From an uncultured Verrucomicrobiales bacterium (lineage in GTDB: Bacteria; Verrucomicrobiota; Verrucomicrobiia; Verrucomicrobiales; DEV007), in contig CALLLI010000023.1 in assembly GCA_938082635.1 (NCBI GenBank), forward strand, positions 1 through 52,615: 52,615 nucleotides of DNA. The letters run 5' to 3'. The position numbers were made by a program, and so were the translations under genes. Shown in pieces: positions 40,821 to 50,245 of this stretch. The notes below the pieces were generated by a model, which was not told where the DNA came from, did no database searches, and worked only from the letters and a program-made list of their open reading frames with translations. Each line of letters starts with the position of its first letter. The stretch's first letter is position 1.

Positions 40821-43800
40821 CTATGGATTGACGCGTAGGCGATAGAAGCCTTTCGCGTCGGCAGGTACGGTTTGCGTGCTGCTGACAGCACGTCTGGTCG
40901 CTTCCGGTCCAAAGGTGGTCACGGAAGACCAAGCTCCCGTCATCGTGGCTGAACGCTCTAACGCATAAGCGCGATCAGCGGTCAGATCGAAGGTGAAGCT
41001 CAACTCGGTGTCGCTGATAGCCGTCACTTCGAGAGCGAGGAAGTCACTGTCGTCATTTGGATTGGTGTTGGCATAGTATTCAGATAGGGCTGTCCAGCCG
41101 TCGCCATCACCGTCGATGGCAGCGTCGCCAGCATCTGTTGGGTCGAGCCCATACTGGGTCTCCCAGGCATCAGCGATGCCGTCGCCATCTTCATCGCCAG
41201 GTTGTGGTTCCACACCACCGCCACCTAGATTCACTTCACCCGGAGAGCCGCCTTCAGCGCTGGCTTTCCAGTTGATCGGTGAATTGATCGGCTCGCTCGC
41301 ATCGACAAGTTCGATCGAAGAGCCGCGGCCATCCGCTTCGGACGGCCAGTCACCACCATCATTGTAGGTGATGGAGAAGATCAAGCGCTCTTGGGCGTCT
41401 ACCAACGTCAGTGTTTCTCCGCCATTGGCGAGCTGACCACCGAACGATCCCGCAGCCATATTGAGGTCCGCGCCATACTCTGCTTTGAAGGCATCGTTAT
41501 CTTTGGCCACGATAATCGTCTTGCCAGCAGCGAGCTGCACCTCTTCAAAGGTGTAATCGATGCCCTTGGTGAAATGGGCTCCTGTCAGGTCTAGTGATAG
41601 CGTGCCGACATTCTGAATCTCAAGATACTCGAGATCCTGACCACCACTTGGGTTGTACATGATCTCTGTCACGCGTAGATCTTTCTGGAGAGAAGAGACC
41701 GTGCCGGGATCGACCAAGATGACGTAGTCAAAGGCAACGCGAACGTTGTGTGGAGCGTCAGTGGCAATGTAGGGCCCACCGTGAACGGCTTCGGCACCGG
41801 CTGCGAGCCCTTGCATGTGAAGGGATTGCCATACCTTATCTTCGCGGAATTCGAAATGCAGCTGATCGCCTGCGCGGCGCAAGCGCACCGTGGCGTCATT
41901 CTGATCCCAGGAAATCATCTTGAGGACGGAGACAGAGCCACCGGCATCGATTTTAATCGCTGCCAACTCGGTGCCGTTTAGCATTCCGACCGCATAGTGC
42001 GACGTTTGCCCATCAGCGGTGGTTTGCGCAAGGATACCGGTTTGGAAGCTACCGAGCTGCAAGCCTTCCAATTGTAACTTACCATGAAGTGACCAATCCG
42101 TGGAGGTCGGCAAGGGACGCTGCAACCAAGGGAACTTAGGATTGCTCGCGGTGAGCGGCTTGGCCTCGTCACTTTTGACGTTCATCGTGAGGTGGCCATC
42201 GCGGTCATTCAACGTGTAGGAACCCGGCTGGAAGCTCGGGGTGCTCAGTGGCGCATTGGAAGACGTCCAATAGCTTTCCAAACCGTTGTTGAATCCACTA
42301 AACCCGCCGGCACCATAGACGGCGGCTTCGCGTTCCACTGTGGTGGCATTGCCTGCGGCGTCTGTCGCGGTGAGGGAGAACATGTAGAGGCCAGGCTGAT
42401 TGAAGCTGGCGTCTGCCAAGTGTGAGGCGTTGGGCCGCGTCGCTAGCGCATAGGCTTCATTCGCGGGCCCTTGCCAATCGTAGCTCAAGGTCTCGCCCTC
42501 TGGATCAATGCTATTCGAAGCATCAAGTGTGAGCAATTCGCTGACGCCCACATTGAGTGAGCCAGGATTCGAGTCCACATCGACAATGGGACTGCCTGGA
42601 GACGTCTTTGTAATCTTGATATCGATCGCACGAGGACTGAAGAGGCTGCCTAACTCTTTGCCTGCGCGATTGGTGGCGCGGATGGCAAGGGAATTCTCGC
42701 CTTCAGCCAACACAATGCCGGAAAGCCGCCAGCCAATCTCACTGAGCCACTCTAGCTTAGGATTGGGATAGTGTGCTGGGTAGTCTTTCAGGATCACATC
42801 GTAGACATCGGCACCAGCGGTGCCTTCCAAGGTTAGGTAGTCGTCAGCCATGCTAAAGTCATCGCCACCTTCCGTGGTGACGGCGAATGCTGCACCCGTG
42901 TTCTCAGTGCCGATTTCTTTGCGCGTGTTATTCTTCCGACCGGAGAACCAAGTCTTGTACTTGCCATCATTCATCGTGTAGTCCGCCGAGGATTCTTCCT
43001 CAGCGACAAAGAAGGCTTCCATCCGCTTTGAATCATTGGTGTATTCTTCGAGCATCTCATTCAGGTAGTAATTGTAGAGACGGCGGACATACGGCTTTTG
43101 ATGCCAATTGCGGAAGGCGGCGGCGTTGCCAGCACCGGTGAGGAAAGGCTCGCTCGTGTTTTGGAATCCGAGGTCACTGTCCCAGTGGATGAACTGGAAT
43201 TTGCCATCCGTGGAACGGCGATACATGAAGCCGTTCTTGCCGCGACGACCGGAGAAGGTGTCCCAGTCTCCGAGATAACCGCGCACGGCCATGTTGATTG
43301 CCATTTGCTCCGTGTGGATCATCCGCTCCGCTTGAGCTTGTTTGAAATCTCCTTCGGTCGTCATCTTGAAGAGACTGACGATAGGATCGAAGTCGTACTC
43401 CACTTCACGAGAGCGCAACATCCACTCCGCGTGATAGCGGCCACCTCGGTCTCCATTTGGTGACTTGTAAGTCCACTCAGCGTTCTTGCTCGGCTTTGCG
43501 CCGAAGTTGTCGGGGAACGTCCATTCATCATCAATTCGGAACATCTGCCCCTGGCTGCCGTCTTCCCAGTGGCGGTCCATGAATCCGTTATCGGAGGGAG
43601 CTTCTACTTCAGCACGTACCGCTGCGTTTCCGGAGTTGATAACGACCTGAATGAACTCGGTGTCACTGGCGGGGTGTCCCATCAAATACATCCAATACTG
43701 AGCCATCTTGTCATTGTGTTGGCGACCAGATGTTGGGTCTTGGTCCCAGGTGGACTTGACACGTCCTCGGAATGCCTTCGAGCGCGGTGTTTTGTATTTC

Positions 43801-46358
43801 CCCTTGAGGCTTAAGTTAGGGCGTTCGCCCTCGTGCCACGGACTACCTGCACTACGTGCTTCGCAGTCGTAGATGATATGCTCTTCATCCATGATGATCG
43901 TGCAGGGCTTGTAGTGGTTCGAAACGAAGGGATACTTGTAGTCGAACTTGGCTTGAGGTCGGTCACCAAACTGATCCAGATAATATTCTGACATGACGAC
44001 GCGCTGGACCCGAAGGTCTGACTCACGACGCTCATTGTCCACCACGTAGACGGCGGGACGATCAACGCCATGCTTGGGCAAGCTGTAGCTGGAACCCGCG
44101 TCATCGATCACGTTCACGTAGAAGACGACGACATTCCCGTCTTGCTTGAGATCGCTGATTTGGCCGGTGTAGATGCCGTCTCCTGCCACGGCGTCACCGC
44201 CGATGCCCGCGTCATTCATGGGCGTTTCCTTCCATGGATTGAAGAGGGACTCGCCGTTTCCACCAGAGCTGTCCCTGTTATAGCGGACTTGAACGGTTGT
44301 AAGAGAAGAGACAGACGCCACTCTTGCCGTGATGGTCACGTTCTGGGAATCGTTGGGAACTGCAGGACTGTGGAGGAGGTCATCCACTTGGGGGGCCGTG
44401 GTGTCAGAAGCGATTGTGTTCTTTGCGCCTGGTGTGCCGATGTTCTCTGGCACATCAATGAGGAATTCGTGAGACCAGCCGTGGTCCGGCGTCTGAGCGA
44501 TGAGGCGGGACTTCCCATACATCCAGCGTGCTTTGAAGGTTAGCTCAAGATCGGTCGACGTTCCGAGATCCTCGATATCGATCTCCACGCGATTGGCACG
44601 GTTGTCTCCGCGTCCATCAGAGATGAGGTGCAATCGATTGCCGTCGACATAGCTCTCAGCATGCGTGCCTTGATTATACCAACCGTCACTGCTGCTAGCA
44701 CTAGAGGATTGCTTGTCGACGTTCTCGATGATGTTCGAGGCGTTTGGATTGAAGAGGCTCGAGGGGCGATGCAGGTCAATGTCCTCAAGCACAAGGTAAC
44801 CGTCTCCCACCAAGTGCAGCTGCAATTCTTGGTCGCGGCCGATGCCACCTGGATTGAAGGTGCCAGTCCGACTGTATTCTTTCTTGATCGTGTATTCCCG
44901 CAGCTCGGACTTGCTCGACTCATCGCTGTCTCGCCAAGCAGATGCTTTGCTGTTGTCCATGTCAGGATGCAGCAGCTCCATGGTGGCGCCGTTGTCGTTG
45001 GCTAACGTCGGCCATTCGCCGCCCACACCATAGTCGACTTCGTCAGCGAGGTTGCCGTCGCTATCAATGAGGCGAATGAGATCGCCGCCGTTACTCAAGA
45101 CGCCATCAAAGTCACCATGAGCATTCACGTCGGCGCCATAGATCGACTTGAACCAGTCCAAGTCTGACGTGACGACCAAATGACTGTCAGGGCCTAGCTG
45201 TGTGCCTGACGGAAATACATAGGAAACGGCGGTTTGCAGTTCCCACCCGCCGAGGTCGAGCATGGCATCGCTCTTGTTATACAATTCGATGAACTCGCCG
45301 TGGCTGCCACCGATGGGATCAAACATGATCTCGTTGATGACGATCGCTGTGTTGACCACAGGAGCGTTGGCGGCGCCCTGCGTGGCTGTTGCTGTGCCAT
45401 GCCATTCACCTGAGGCTGCTGGGAAGACTTGGTAACTCGTTTCGACGGTCGCGTCTGAGAAACGATGGGCGGACATGACGTTGCCATCGGTATCTGCTAG
45501 GAAGAGATCCGTGTCGTCATCCGCTTCGAGATTCACATCCACGGCAAGGTAGCCACCTGCTGGGACTGAGCCACTGATCGCGGCATTCACCTTTGCCAAG
45601 TCCTCGGCGGCGAGATCAGTGAGATCTGCTTGCGTGCGAATCGTTGCGCCATCCACGCTCGCAGCGGAAGCACCTGCGTTGTAGAGCTCGACCCAGGTTA
45701 GTTTGCCATCAGTGTCGAACCATACTTCGCTTAGGTGAATGTCAGGGCGCGTGTTTTCAGGCTCATCCACGCCTGGGCTGCCGCCCGCATTCACACTGGT
45801 CTGCCAATTGCGGAAATTACTAGCATCGACAAAGCGATTGATCACGTGCAACGAATGGCCAGCGCCATCAGCAGCGACGCCCCAGCGGAAATCGTCCGCA
45901 TAGCTCACGGTCCCAAAGAGAGAGCCATTCTTATCCTTGACGGTGAGTGTCTCGCCCTGGTTACTCAAGAAACCTGAGCTGCGTGTGCCATCCTCAGCGA
46001 TCTTACCTTCCCAAGGACCAAAGACACGTATATCTGCAGGAATGTCATAGGCTGCACGAAGGGCGTCGGGAGCTACGGAAGACACCAAGAGACGTTCCTT
46101 GTTCTTCAGGAAATGGGCTTGGGGGTCACCAGAAGCAAAGTCAGGAAACGTGAAGTTGATTCCTCCGGTGATCTCCCACAAAGCGATGTCGTAAGCGCTC
46201 GAAGTTGTATTCTGGATCTCAATGTATTCCGGAGCGTCGCCGCTCGGATGGTACATGATCTCGGAGACGATCACCAACTGCGCGGAGGCGGTGATGATAC
46301 TGAGAAAGAGCGCAAGCAAAGCTGAGATGCATAGCGCGCGGATAGGGTGTGGTTTCAT
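40821..46358 (-). CDS. Very large secreted lamin-tail/CotH-kinase/PKD protein
   Basis: 1,845 residues. Signal peptide (A-L-L-A-L-F-L-S-I-I-T-A-S-A). Domains in order: LTD (lamin-tail) 27-165 with V-S-E-I-M-Y-H-P; a second LTD-like unit around 206-310; LTD 338-470 (I-N-E-I-M-F-D-P); a CotH-kinase-like domain at roughly 780-1180 (L-S-L-K-G-K-Y-K, H-W-D-S-D-L-G-F); a PKD-like beta domain near 1275-1365 (D-A-S-N-S-I-D-P-E-G); a LamG-like stretch; a last LTD 1559-1716 (V-T-E-I-M-Y-N-P-S-G); Ca-binding thrombospondin-3-like repeats (D-E-D-G-D-G-I-A-D-A-W) from about 1717; and an F-Y-R-L-R-V tail. Large CotH/LTD proteins are common in PVC and act outside the cell; the kinase role here is unproven. 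Confidence 0.93.
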   Translation of the reverse strand: MKPHPIRALCISALLALFLSIITASAQLVIVSEIMYHPSGDAPEYIEIQNTTSSAYDIALWEITGGINFTFPDFASGDPQAHFLKNKERLLVSSVAPDALRAAYDIPADIRVFGPWEGKIAEDGTRSSGFLSNQGETLTVKDKNGSLFGTVSYADDFRWGVAADGAGHSLHVINRFVDASNFRNWQTSVNAGGSPGVDEPENTRPDIHLSEVWFDTDGKLTWVELYNAGASAASVDGATIRTQADLTDLAAEDLAKVNAAISGSVPAGGYLAVDVNLEADDDTDLFLADTDGNVMSAHRFSDATVETSYQVFPAASGEWHGTATATQGAANAPVVNTAIVINEIMFDPIGGSHGEFIELYNKSDAMLDLGGWELQTAVSYVFPSGTQLGPDSHLVVTSDLDWFKSIYGADVNAHGDFDGVLSNGGDLIRLIDSDGNLADEVDYGVGGEWPTLANDNGATMELLHPDMDNSKASAWRDSDESSKSELREYTIKKEYSRTGTFNPGGIGRDQELQLHLVGDGYLVLEDIDLHRPSSLFNPNASNIIENVDKQSSSASSSDGWYNQGTHAESYVDGNRLHLISDGRGDNRANRVEIDIEDLGTSTDLELTFKARWMYGKSRLIAQTPDHGWSHEFLIDVPENIGTPGAKNTIASDTTAPQVDDLLHSPAVPNDSQNVTITARVASVSSLTTVQVRYNRDSSGGNGESLFNPWKETPMNDAGIGGDAVAGDGIYTGQISDLKQDGNVVVFYVNVIDDAGSSYSLPKHGVDRPAVYVVDNERRESDLRVQRVVMSEYYLDQFGDRPQAKFDYKYPFVSNHYKPCTIIMDEEHIIYDCEARSAGSPWHEGERPNLSLKGKYKTPRSKAFRGRVKSTWDQDPTSGRQHNDKMAQYWMYLMGHPASDTEFIQVVINSGNAAVRAEVEAPSDNGFMDRHWEDGSQGQMFRIDDEWTFPDNFGAKPSKNAEWTYKSPNGDRGGRYHAEWMLRSREVEYDFDPIVSLFKMTTEGDFKQAQAERMIHTEQMAINMAVRGYLGDWDTFSGRRGKNGFMYRRSTDGKFQFIHWDSDLGFQNTSEPFLTGAGNAAAFRNWHQKPYVRRLYNYYLNEMLEEYTNDSKRMEAFFVAEEESSADYTMNDGKYKTWFSGRKNNTRKEIGTENTGAAFAVTTEGGDDFSMADDYLTLEGTAGADVYDVILKDYPAHYPNPKLEWLSEIGWRLSGIVLAEGENSLAIRATNRAGKELGSLFSPRAIDIKITKTSPGSPIVDVDSNPGSLNVGVSELLTLDASNSIDPEGETLSYDWQGPANEAYALATRPNASHLADASFNQPGLYMFSLTATDAAGNATTVEREAAVYGAGGFSGFNNGLESYWTSSNAPLSTPSFQPGSYTLNDRDGHLTMNVKSDEAKPLTASNPKFPWLQRPLPTSTDWSLHGKLQLEGLQLGSFQTGILAQTTADGQTSHYAVGMLNGTELAAIKIDAGGSVSVLKMISWDQNDATVRLRRAGDQLHFEFREDKVWQSLHMQGLAAGAEAVHGGPYIATDAPHNVRVAFDYVILVDPGTVSSLQKDLRVTEIMYNPSGGQDLEYLEIQNVGTLSLDLTGAHFTKGIDYTFEEVQLAAGKTIIVAKDNDAFKAEYGADLNMAAGSFGGQLANGGETLTLVDAQERLIFSITYNDGGDWPSEADGRGSSIELVDASEPINSPINWKASAEGGSPGEVNLGGGGVEPQPGDEDGDGIADAWETQYGLDPTDAGDAAIDGDGDGWTALSEYYANTNPNDDSDFLALEVTAISDTELSFTFDLTADRAYALERSATMTGAWSSVTTFGPEATRRAVSSTQTVPADAKGFYRLRVNP

Positions 46359-46534
46359 GGGTAGGGTTCTTTGTGGGGAGGGTTGAATTACAGAGAGGGG
46401 ACCGCTGAGGCTAGGGGACTATTCCAGCGATCTTTCACCGAGCGAGTCTCATAATTTAGAAGGGGAACCATGCGGAATCCACTAAACCGTTGTAAAGCCT
46501 TTCTGGTTTTGGAGCCCTATAAAGGCACGTTTTC

Positions 46535-46561
46535 GCGTGGTTCCCGGTGCGGGAGCCACGC
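46535..46561. repeat. 11-bp inverted repeat upstream of the giant gene
   Basis: GCGTGGTTCCC (46535-46545) pairs with GGGAGCCACGC (46551-46561) around 5 nt, with one G-U pair. It lies between the metallophosphoesterase stop and the giant CotH gene start. A weak T-tract (TTTCG) follows on the plus strand only, so it may not be a terminator for the minus-strand gene it follows; an mRNA hairpin in the giant gene's leader is another option. Confidence 0.4.
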
Positions 46562-46621
46562 TTTCGCCTGTGACAATTCCGTTTCGATGGGGAGAACCCG
46601 CTTTGGGCGTCCGATGTGGGA

Positions 46622-47491
46622 TCAAGGGGAGGCGGCCTGCCAGCTCCCTTTGTCGTTGGGTTCTTGCCGACTGGTGCCGATTTCGCCTCCTGTCTCGGGA
46701 ATCTCGAGCTCTAGGAATCCCTGTCCCTGCGGATAGCGGCTGCCGGTGAGCATTGGGGCGCCCGCATTGACCGCGATGACGTTGGGGGCCCTCGGTGGTG
46801 TCCATTTCCAAGGCCAATGAATGTGTCCGTGGATGTAAGTGATTGGTCGTTCGGATTCTGCTAAAGTGTCGATCAAGGCGTTCGTGTCTTGCAGCCCATG
46901 ACCTGGTGCTTCATCTGGGAGCTCTTCAGGTGTGCCGATCGGGTAATGGCAGAGGATTAGAATCCGATGCCCTGCTGGAATCTCGTTGAGGCAAGCTCGG
47001 AGTTTTGAAAGCTGGGGGGTGCCAAGTTTGCCACTAGCATTAAAGCGATTCGGTCTCGTGGGATCTAGCCCGATCAAGTGTGTTTGCGATCCTAATATCC
47101 ATTGTGCCGGCCACTCTTGACTCGTCCACTGTCCAAAAGCCCCCTCAAACAGGTGCTTGCGAGCAGAAGTGTAGGTGTAGCGATCATGGTTTCCTGGCAC
47201 CACGAAGGAGCCGAGGCTGGGCTTTGCCTTCTCAACGAGATCTGCCCAAGCTGCGCGCGCCGTTCTGAACTCTCCAGGTAGAGCCGTGGTCGTGAAATCG
47301 CCCGAGCAGAGAACGGCGTCTGGTGCTCGTGCGATGACTTGGTCTCGCACCGCTGGCCACAATGCTGGCTTGAAGTGGCGACGTCGATTCAGCCAAAGGT
47401 TTGTTTGCCCGAGGAGCCGCTTAGAGCAGAGCTGCCATGGCCAGACGGCGAGTTGGTAGAAATGAAGGTCACCTAGGACGACGATGCGCAT
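46622..47491 (-). CDS. Calcineurin-like metallophosphoesterase
   Basis: 289 residues. All five metallophosphoesterase signatures are visible: G-D8-L-H10-F, S-G-D-F-T, G-N-H-D-R-Y, the C-H-Y-P-I-G His and G-H-I-H-W-P. A two-metal site is therefore likely. It has no signal peptide or membrane anchor. Relatives cleave phosphodiesters (cyclic nucleotides, glycerophosphodiesters or UDP-diacylglucosamine); the substrate cannot be set from sequence. Same strand and near an aldose epimerase gene (31 bp gap). Confidence 0.9.
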   Translation of the reverse strand: MRIVVLGDLHFYQLAVWPWQLCSKRLLGQTNLWLNRRRHFKPALWPAVRDQVIARAPDAVLCSGDFTTTALPGEFRTARAAWADLVEKAKPSLGSFVVPGNHDRYTYTSARKHLFEGAFGQWTSQEWPAQWILGSQTHLIGLDPTRPNRFNASGKLGTPQLSKLRACLNEIPAGHRILILCHYPIGTPEELPDEAPGHGLQDTNALIDTLAESERPITYIHGHIHWPWKWTPPRAPNVIAVNAGAPMLTGSRYPQGQGFLELEIPETGGEIGTSRQEPNDKGSWQAASP

Positions 47492-47522
47492 GCGCTTAGC
47501 CTAGATCGTCCCGGGCAAATGA

Positions 47523-48653
47523 CTACTTTCCTTGAATGGAGAACTTGTAGATCGAGGTCTTCTCGTAAGTCTCGCCCGGCTTTAGAACTGCCGTGGGAAA
47601 ACCTGACTGGTTAGGAGAATCAGGATGACGCTGGCACTCCAGGCAGAGGCCTTGGCGTTGTTGATAGATTTGGTCATCCTTCCCGGTGAAGGCACCTTCA
47701 AGGAAATTGCCTGTGTAGAGCTGCACGCCGTGATCTGAAGAATGCAATTCCATGACGCGACCACTTTCAGGATCTACCACTTTAGCTACGGGACGCAGGG
47801 TGCCGCCTTCGCCGTTGATGACAAAGTTGTGATCATAGCCTTTGCCATAAGTGATCTGCTGATTCTCGGCACCGATGCGTGCACCGATCTTGTGAGACTT
47901 GGTAAAGTCAAAGGGTGTGCCTGCGACCTTGCGGATCTCTCCGGTCGGGATGGCGGTGGCATCTGTCGGGGTGAAGCCGTCGCAATGCAACTGCAGCTCG
48001 TGATCAAGCACCGTCTTGCCGCTGTCATGCCCGGCGAGGTTCCAGTAGCCGTGGTGCGTGAGATTGAGAACCGTGGCTTTATCTGTCGTTGCCTTGTAAT
48101 GGATTTTGAGTCCGTTGTCTTTCGTTAAGCTGTAGGTGACCACGGTGCTGAGATTGCCTGGGTAGCCTTCTTCGCCATCGGGTGACGTGTAGCTAAGGAC
48201 GAGCGTTGGGGCACCTTCTTTCACGAGAGCTTCCGCGTTCCAGATCTTCTTATTGAATCCCACTTCACCGCCGTGCAGATGGTTGGTATCATTGTTCGTC
48301 GCCAACGTGTAAGTCTTGCCGTCGAGCGTGAACTTTCCTTTGGCAATCCGATTGGCATAGCGCCCGGTGATGCATCCAAAGTACGGGCTGTCCGTCATGT
48401 AAGAAGCCACATCTTTGCAGCCTAACACGATATCAGCCGTCTTGCCGTCGCGGTCGGGCACGTGGACGCGGCGCACGATGCCACCTAGATCGAGGATTTC
48501 AGCAGAGATGCCCTTGTCATTTGTGAGGGTGTATTGAGTGACAGGTTTGCCATCGAGTTCACCGAAGGGCTTCTTCGTGATGGATGGGTCAGCGCCTTGG
48601 GAAATGTTCAAAGTGGCCATGAGAGAAACAAGTGTGAGAGTCAATCGATGCAT
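47523..48653 (-). CDS. Aldose 1-epimerase (mutarotase), exported
   Basis: Interconverts alpha and beta anomers of hexoses. 376 residues with a signal peptide (L-T-L-V-S-L-M-A-T-L-N-I-S-Q-G), so it acts in the periplasm or outside. The catalytic pair is visible: the His in N-L-T-H-H-G-Y-W-N-L and the Glu in L-C-L-E-C-Q-R-H-P-D-S-P-N. Also F-G-C-I-T-G-R-Y-A-N-R and N-H-L-H-G-G as in GalM. An exported mutarotase fits the sugar-degrading profile of the region. Same direction as the metallophosphoesterase downstream. Confidence 0.95.
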   Translation of the reverse strand: MHRLTLTLVSLMATLNISQGADPSITKKPFGELDGKPVTQYTLTNDKGISAEILDLGGIVRRVHVPDRDGKTADIVLGCKDVASYMTDSPYFGCITGRYANRIAKGKFTLDGKTYTLATNNDTNHLHGGEVGFNKKIWNAEALVKEGAPTLVLSYTSPDGEEGYPGNLSTVVTYSLTKDNGLKIHYKATTDKATVLNLTHHGYWNLAGHDSGKTVLDHELQLHCDGFTPTDATAIPTGEIRKVAGTPFDFTKSHKIGARIGAENQQITYGKGYDHNFVINGEGGTLRPVAKVVDPESGRVMELHSSDHGVQLYTGNFLEGAFTGKDDQIYQQRQGLCLECQRHPDSPNQSGFPTAVLKPGETYEKTSIYKFSIQGK

Positions 48654-48721
48654 GGCTCAGGCATAGGTGAAGCGTCCTCTGAGGTCAAGAACCACCTCCT
48701 CCGCAGCCCTGGCAATCGCGA

Positions 48722-48765
48722 CTTCGTCCTAAAAAGCCCTACTCTTCGTTCTAAAAAGCCCTACT
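48722..48765. repeat. Tandem 22-bp duplication at the end of a gene
   Basis: Two adjacent 22-bp copies (48722-48743 and 48744-48765) of CTTCGTCCTAAAAAGCCC..., with one base difference (C/T). The second copy holds the stop and final D-E-E codons of the membrane-anchored gene at 48761-50212. A third partial copy starts at 48766. Such head-to-tail pairs usually arise by slippage. Confidence 0.85.
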
Positions 48766-50212
48766 CTTCGTCCTTCACTGCCATTGCCGGACCGTCGTCC
48801 TCGAGCACTGGTGGATCTTTCAATACCACCCTCAGTTTGCCATCTTGCCACTCGAGCAGTTGGAGCAGACGGCTGCGCATCTTGTCTGCACCGGCAACGC
48901 GGTATTCGGCGTTGCGGTAAGCGCCAGAACCAGTCACTCCACGACTCATCGCCGTAATCAGTTTGGAGAGGTCTTGGCCTTCAACGATGTCATTCGATTT
49001 CTTAGAAATCGCGAGGCCGCATTTGTCAGCAATCTGCTGGGCGAGAGAGCGCGCTTCGGTCTCTTCTGGAGATATCAGGCTTGGTGTCTGATCGACTGGG
49101 CGATTCTGTTGAAGAGACTCTACCAAATGAACAAGCGTGTCTTTGAGCACGCCCGATCCTAGAGTGGCCCATCGATTCGTAGTTGCTAAGGTCACCTTGG
49201 CTTCGTTGCCGGGCGTGGTGATGGTGCATTGGTCGAGATCCTGAGCGACGCCGTCGAAGGAGCTGGGAGTGCGTGGGCACAATAAATTAGTAAACATTCC
49301 CAGCTGGCGATTGGCTCGGTTTCGCCAGCTCTTTGCGAAGGTCTCCGCATCGCTCTGCCCGTCGAAGGTGAACGTCGCATCTACACGAAGGTCGCCTCCG
49401 ATCTGGGTGAGAAGTTGTGTCTCGGCGGAAGCGTCTGTTTTGATGAATCCGATCAGTCGATCGATCGACGGTCTTAGTGGGCCCGAGAACCAATTTGCGA
49501 TCGATTCGAGTCCGTTGCGTGTGTGATAGAAGCTTAAGAGGTCTTTGGGGGACTTTGAGAGAGTTACGGTGGGGTGGTTCTCCGGTGGGCCGTCGGGGCT
49601 CACTGCGGGAGCGCTGATGAACTGCATCGTCATCCTAGGATCGCCGATGACCATGGTCTTGGGATTGAGTATCGCAAACTTTACGGGTTGGCTATTGCCC
49701 ACAAAGCCTTCGTGAATTGTCACTGGCCCTAGACGCTCGGAAACCAGCACTCCACGCCCTAGGTCACGCATCAGACGTTGCCGATCCAGATTTGACTTGG
49801 TTGATACCAAGGCGACAAAGTGCCCTTCGTCATTCGTTGCGACACTGACATGGTCAAGATCGGAAAGGCGCAATCCCGACGCCCATTTCTTTAGTTTCGT
49901 CTCAAGATCTCCAACCGTTACCCAGTTCTCTTCAGAAGCCCACTTGCGGTAGAATTTTACGATCTTGTCGGCATCCGCAGTGATTACCATGTTAGGTTCA
50001 ACTTCAGCGAAGCGAGTGAGGTAGCTGTGATGCGCGGGATCAGATTTCAACCCTAGCATCGCCATATACTTATCGACGTAGGCTTGTCCACTCGTCGCGA
50101 GATAGGCTCCAGCTCCCGCGAAGATCAGGCAAAGAAAGATCGCCACTTTGTGCCAAGGAATTTGCAGCCGGTACTTGGGCTGGAGTTTGGAGCTTGTTAG
50201 GCGGTCCTGCAT
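48761..50212 (-). CDS. Membrane-anchored protein of unknown function
   Basis: 483 residues. A single hydrophobic helix at about 22-43 (W-H-K-V-A-I-F-L-C-L-I-F-A-G-A-G-A) anchors a large periplasmic domain. No family recognised. The soluble part is mixed alpha/beta with several alternating-hydrophobic strands (N-M-V-I-T-A-D-A-D-K-I; D-H-V-S-V-A-T-N; R-V-D-A-T-F-T-F) and looks like a repeated sandwich rather than an enzyme with visible catalytic residues. The acidic tail (V-K-D-E-E) sits on the tandem 22-bp repeat. It starts 33 bp after the full frame of the FHA gene, suggesting one operon. Confidence 0.7.
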   Translation of the reverse strand: MQDRLTSSKLQPKYRLQIPWHKVAIFLCLIFAGAGAYLATSGQAYVDKYMAMLGLKSDPAHHSYLTRFAEVEPNMVITADADKIVKFYRKWASEENWVTVGDLETKLKKWASGLRLSDLDHVSVATNDEGHFVALVSTKSNLDRQRLMRDLGRGVLVSERLGPVTIHEGFVGNSQPVKFAILNPKTMVIGDPRMTMQFISAPAVSPDGPPENHPTVTLSKSPKDLLSFYHTRNGLESIANWFSGPLRPSIDRLIGFIKTDASAETQLLTQIGGDLRVDATFTFDGQSDAETFAKSWRNRANRQLGMFTNLLCPRTPSSFDGVAQDLDQCTITTPGNEAKVTLATTNRWATLGSGVLKDTLVHLVESLQQNRPVDQTPSLISPEETEARSLAQQIADKCGLAISKKSNDIVEGQDLSKLITAMSRGVTGSGAYRNAEYRVAGADKMRSRLLQLLEWQDGKLRVVLKDPPVLEDDGPAMAVKDEE

Positions 50213-50245
50213 GGTGTCAGTGCTCTTGCCTCGCTTTCGTTTCGG

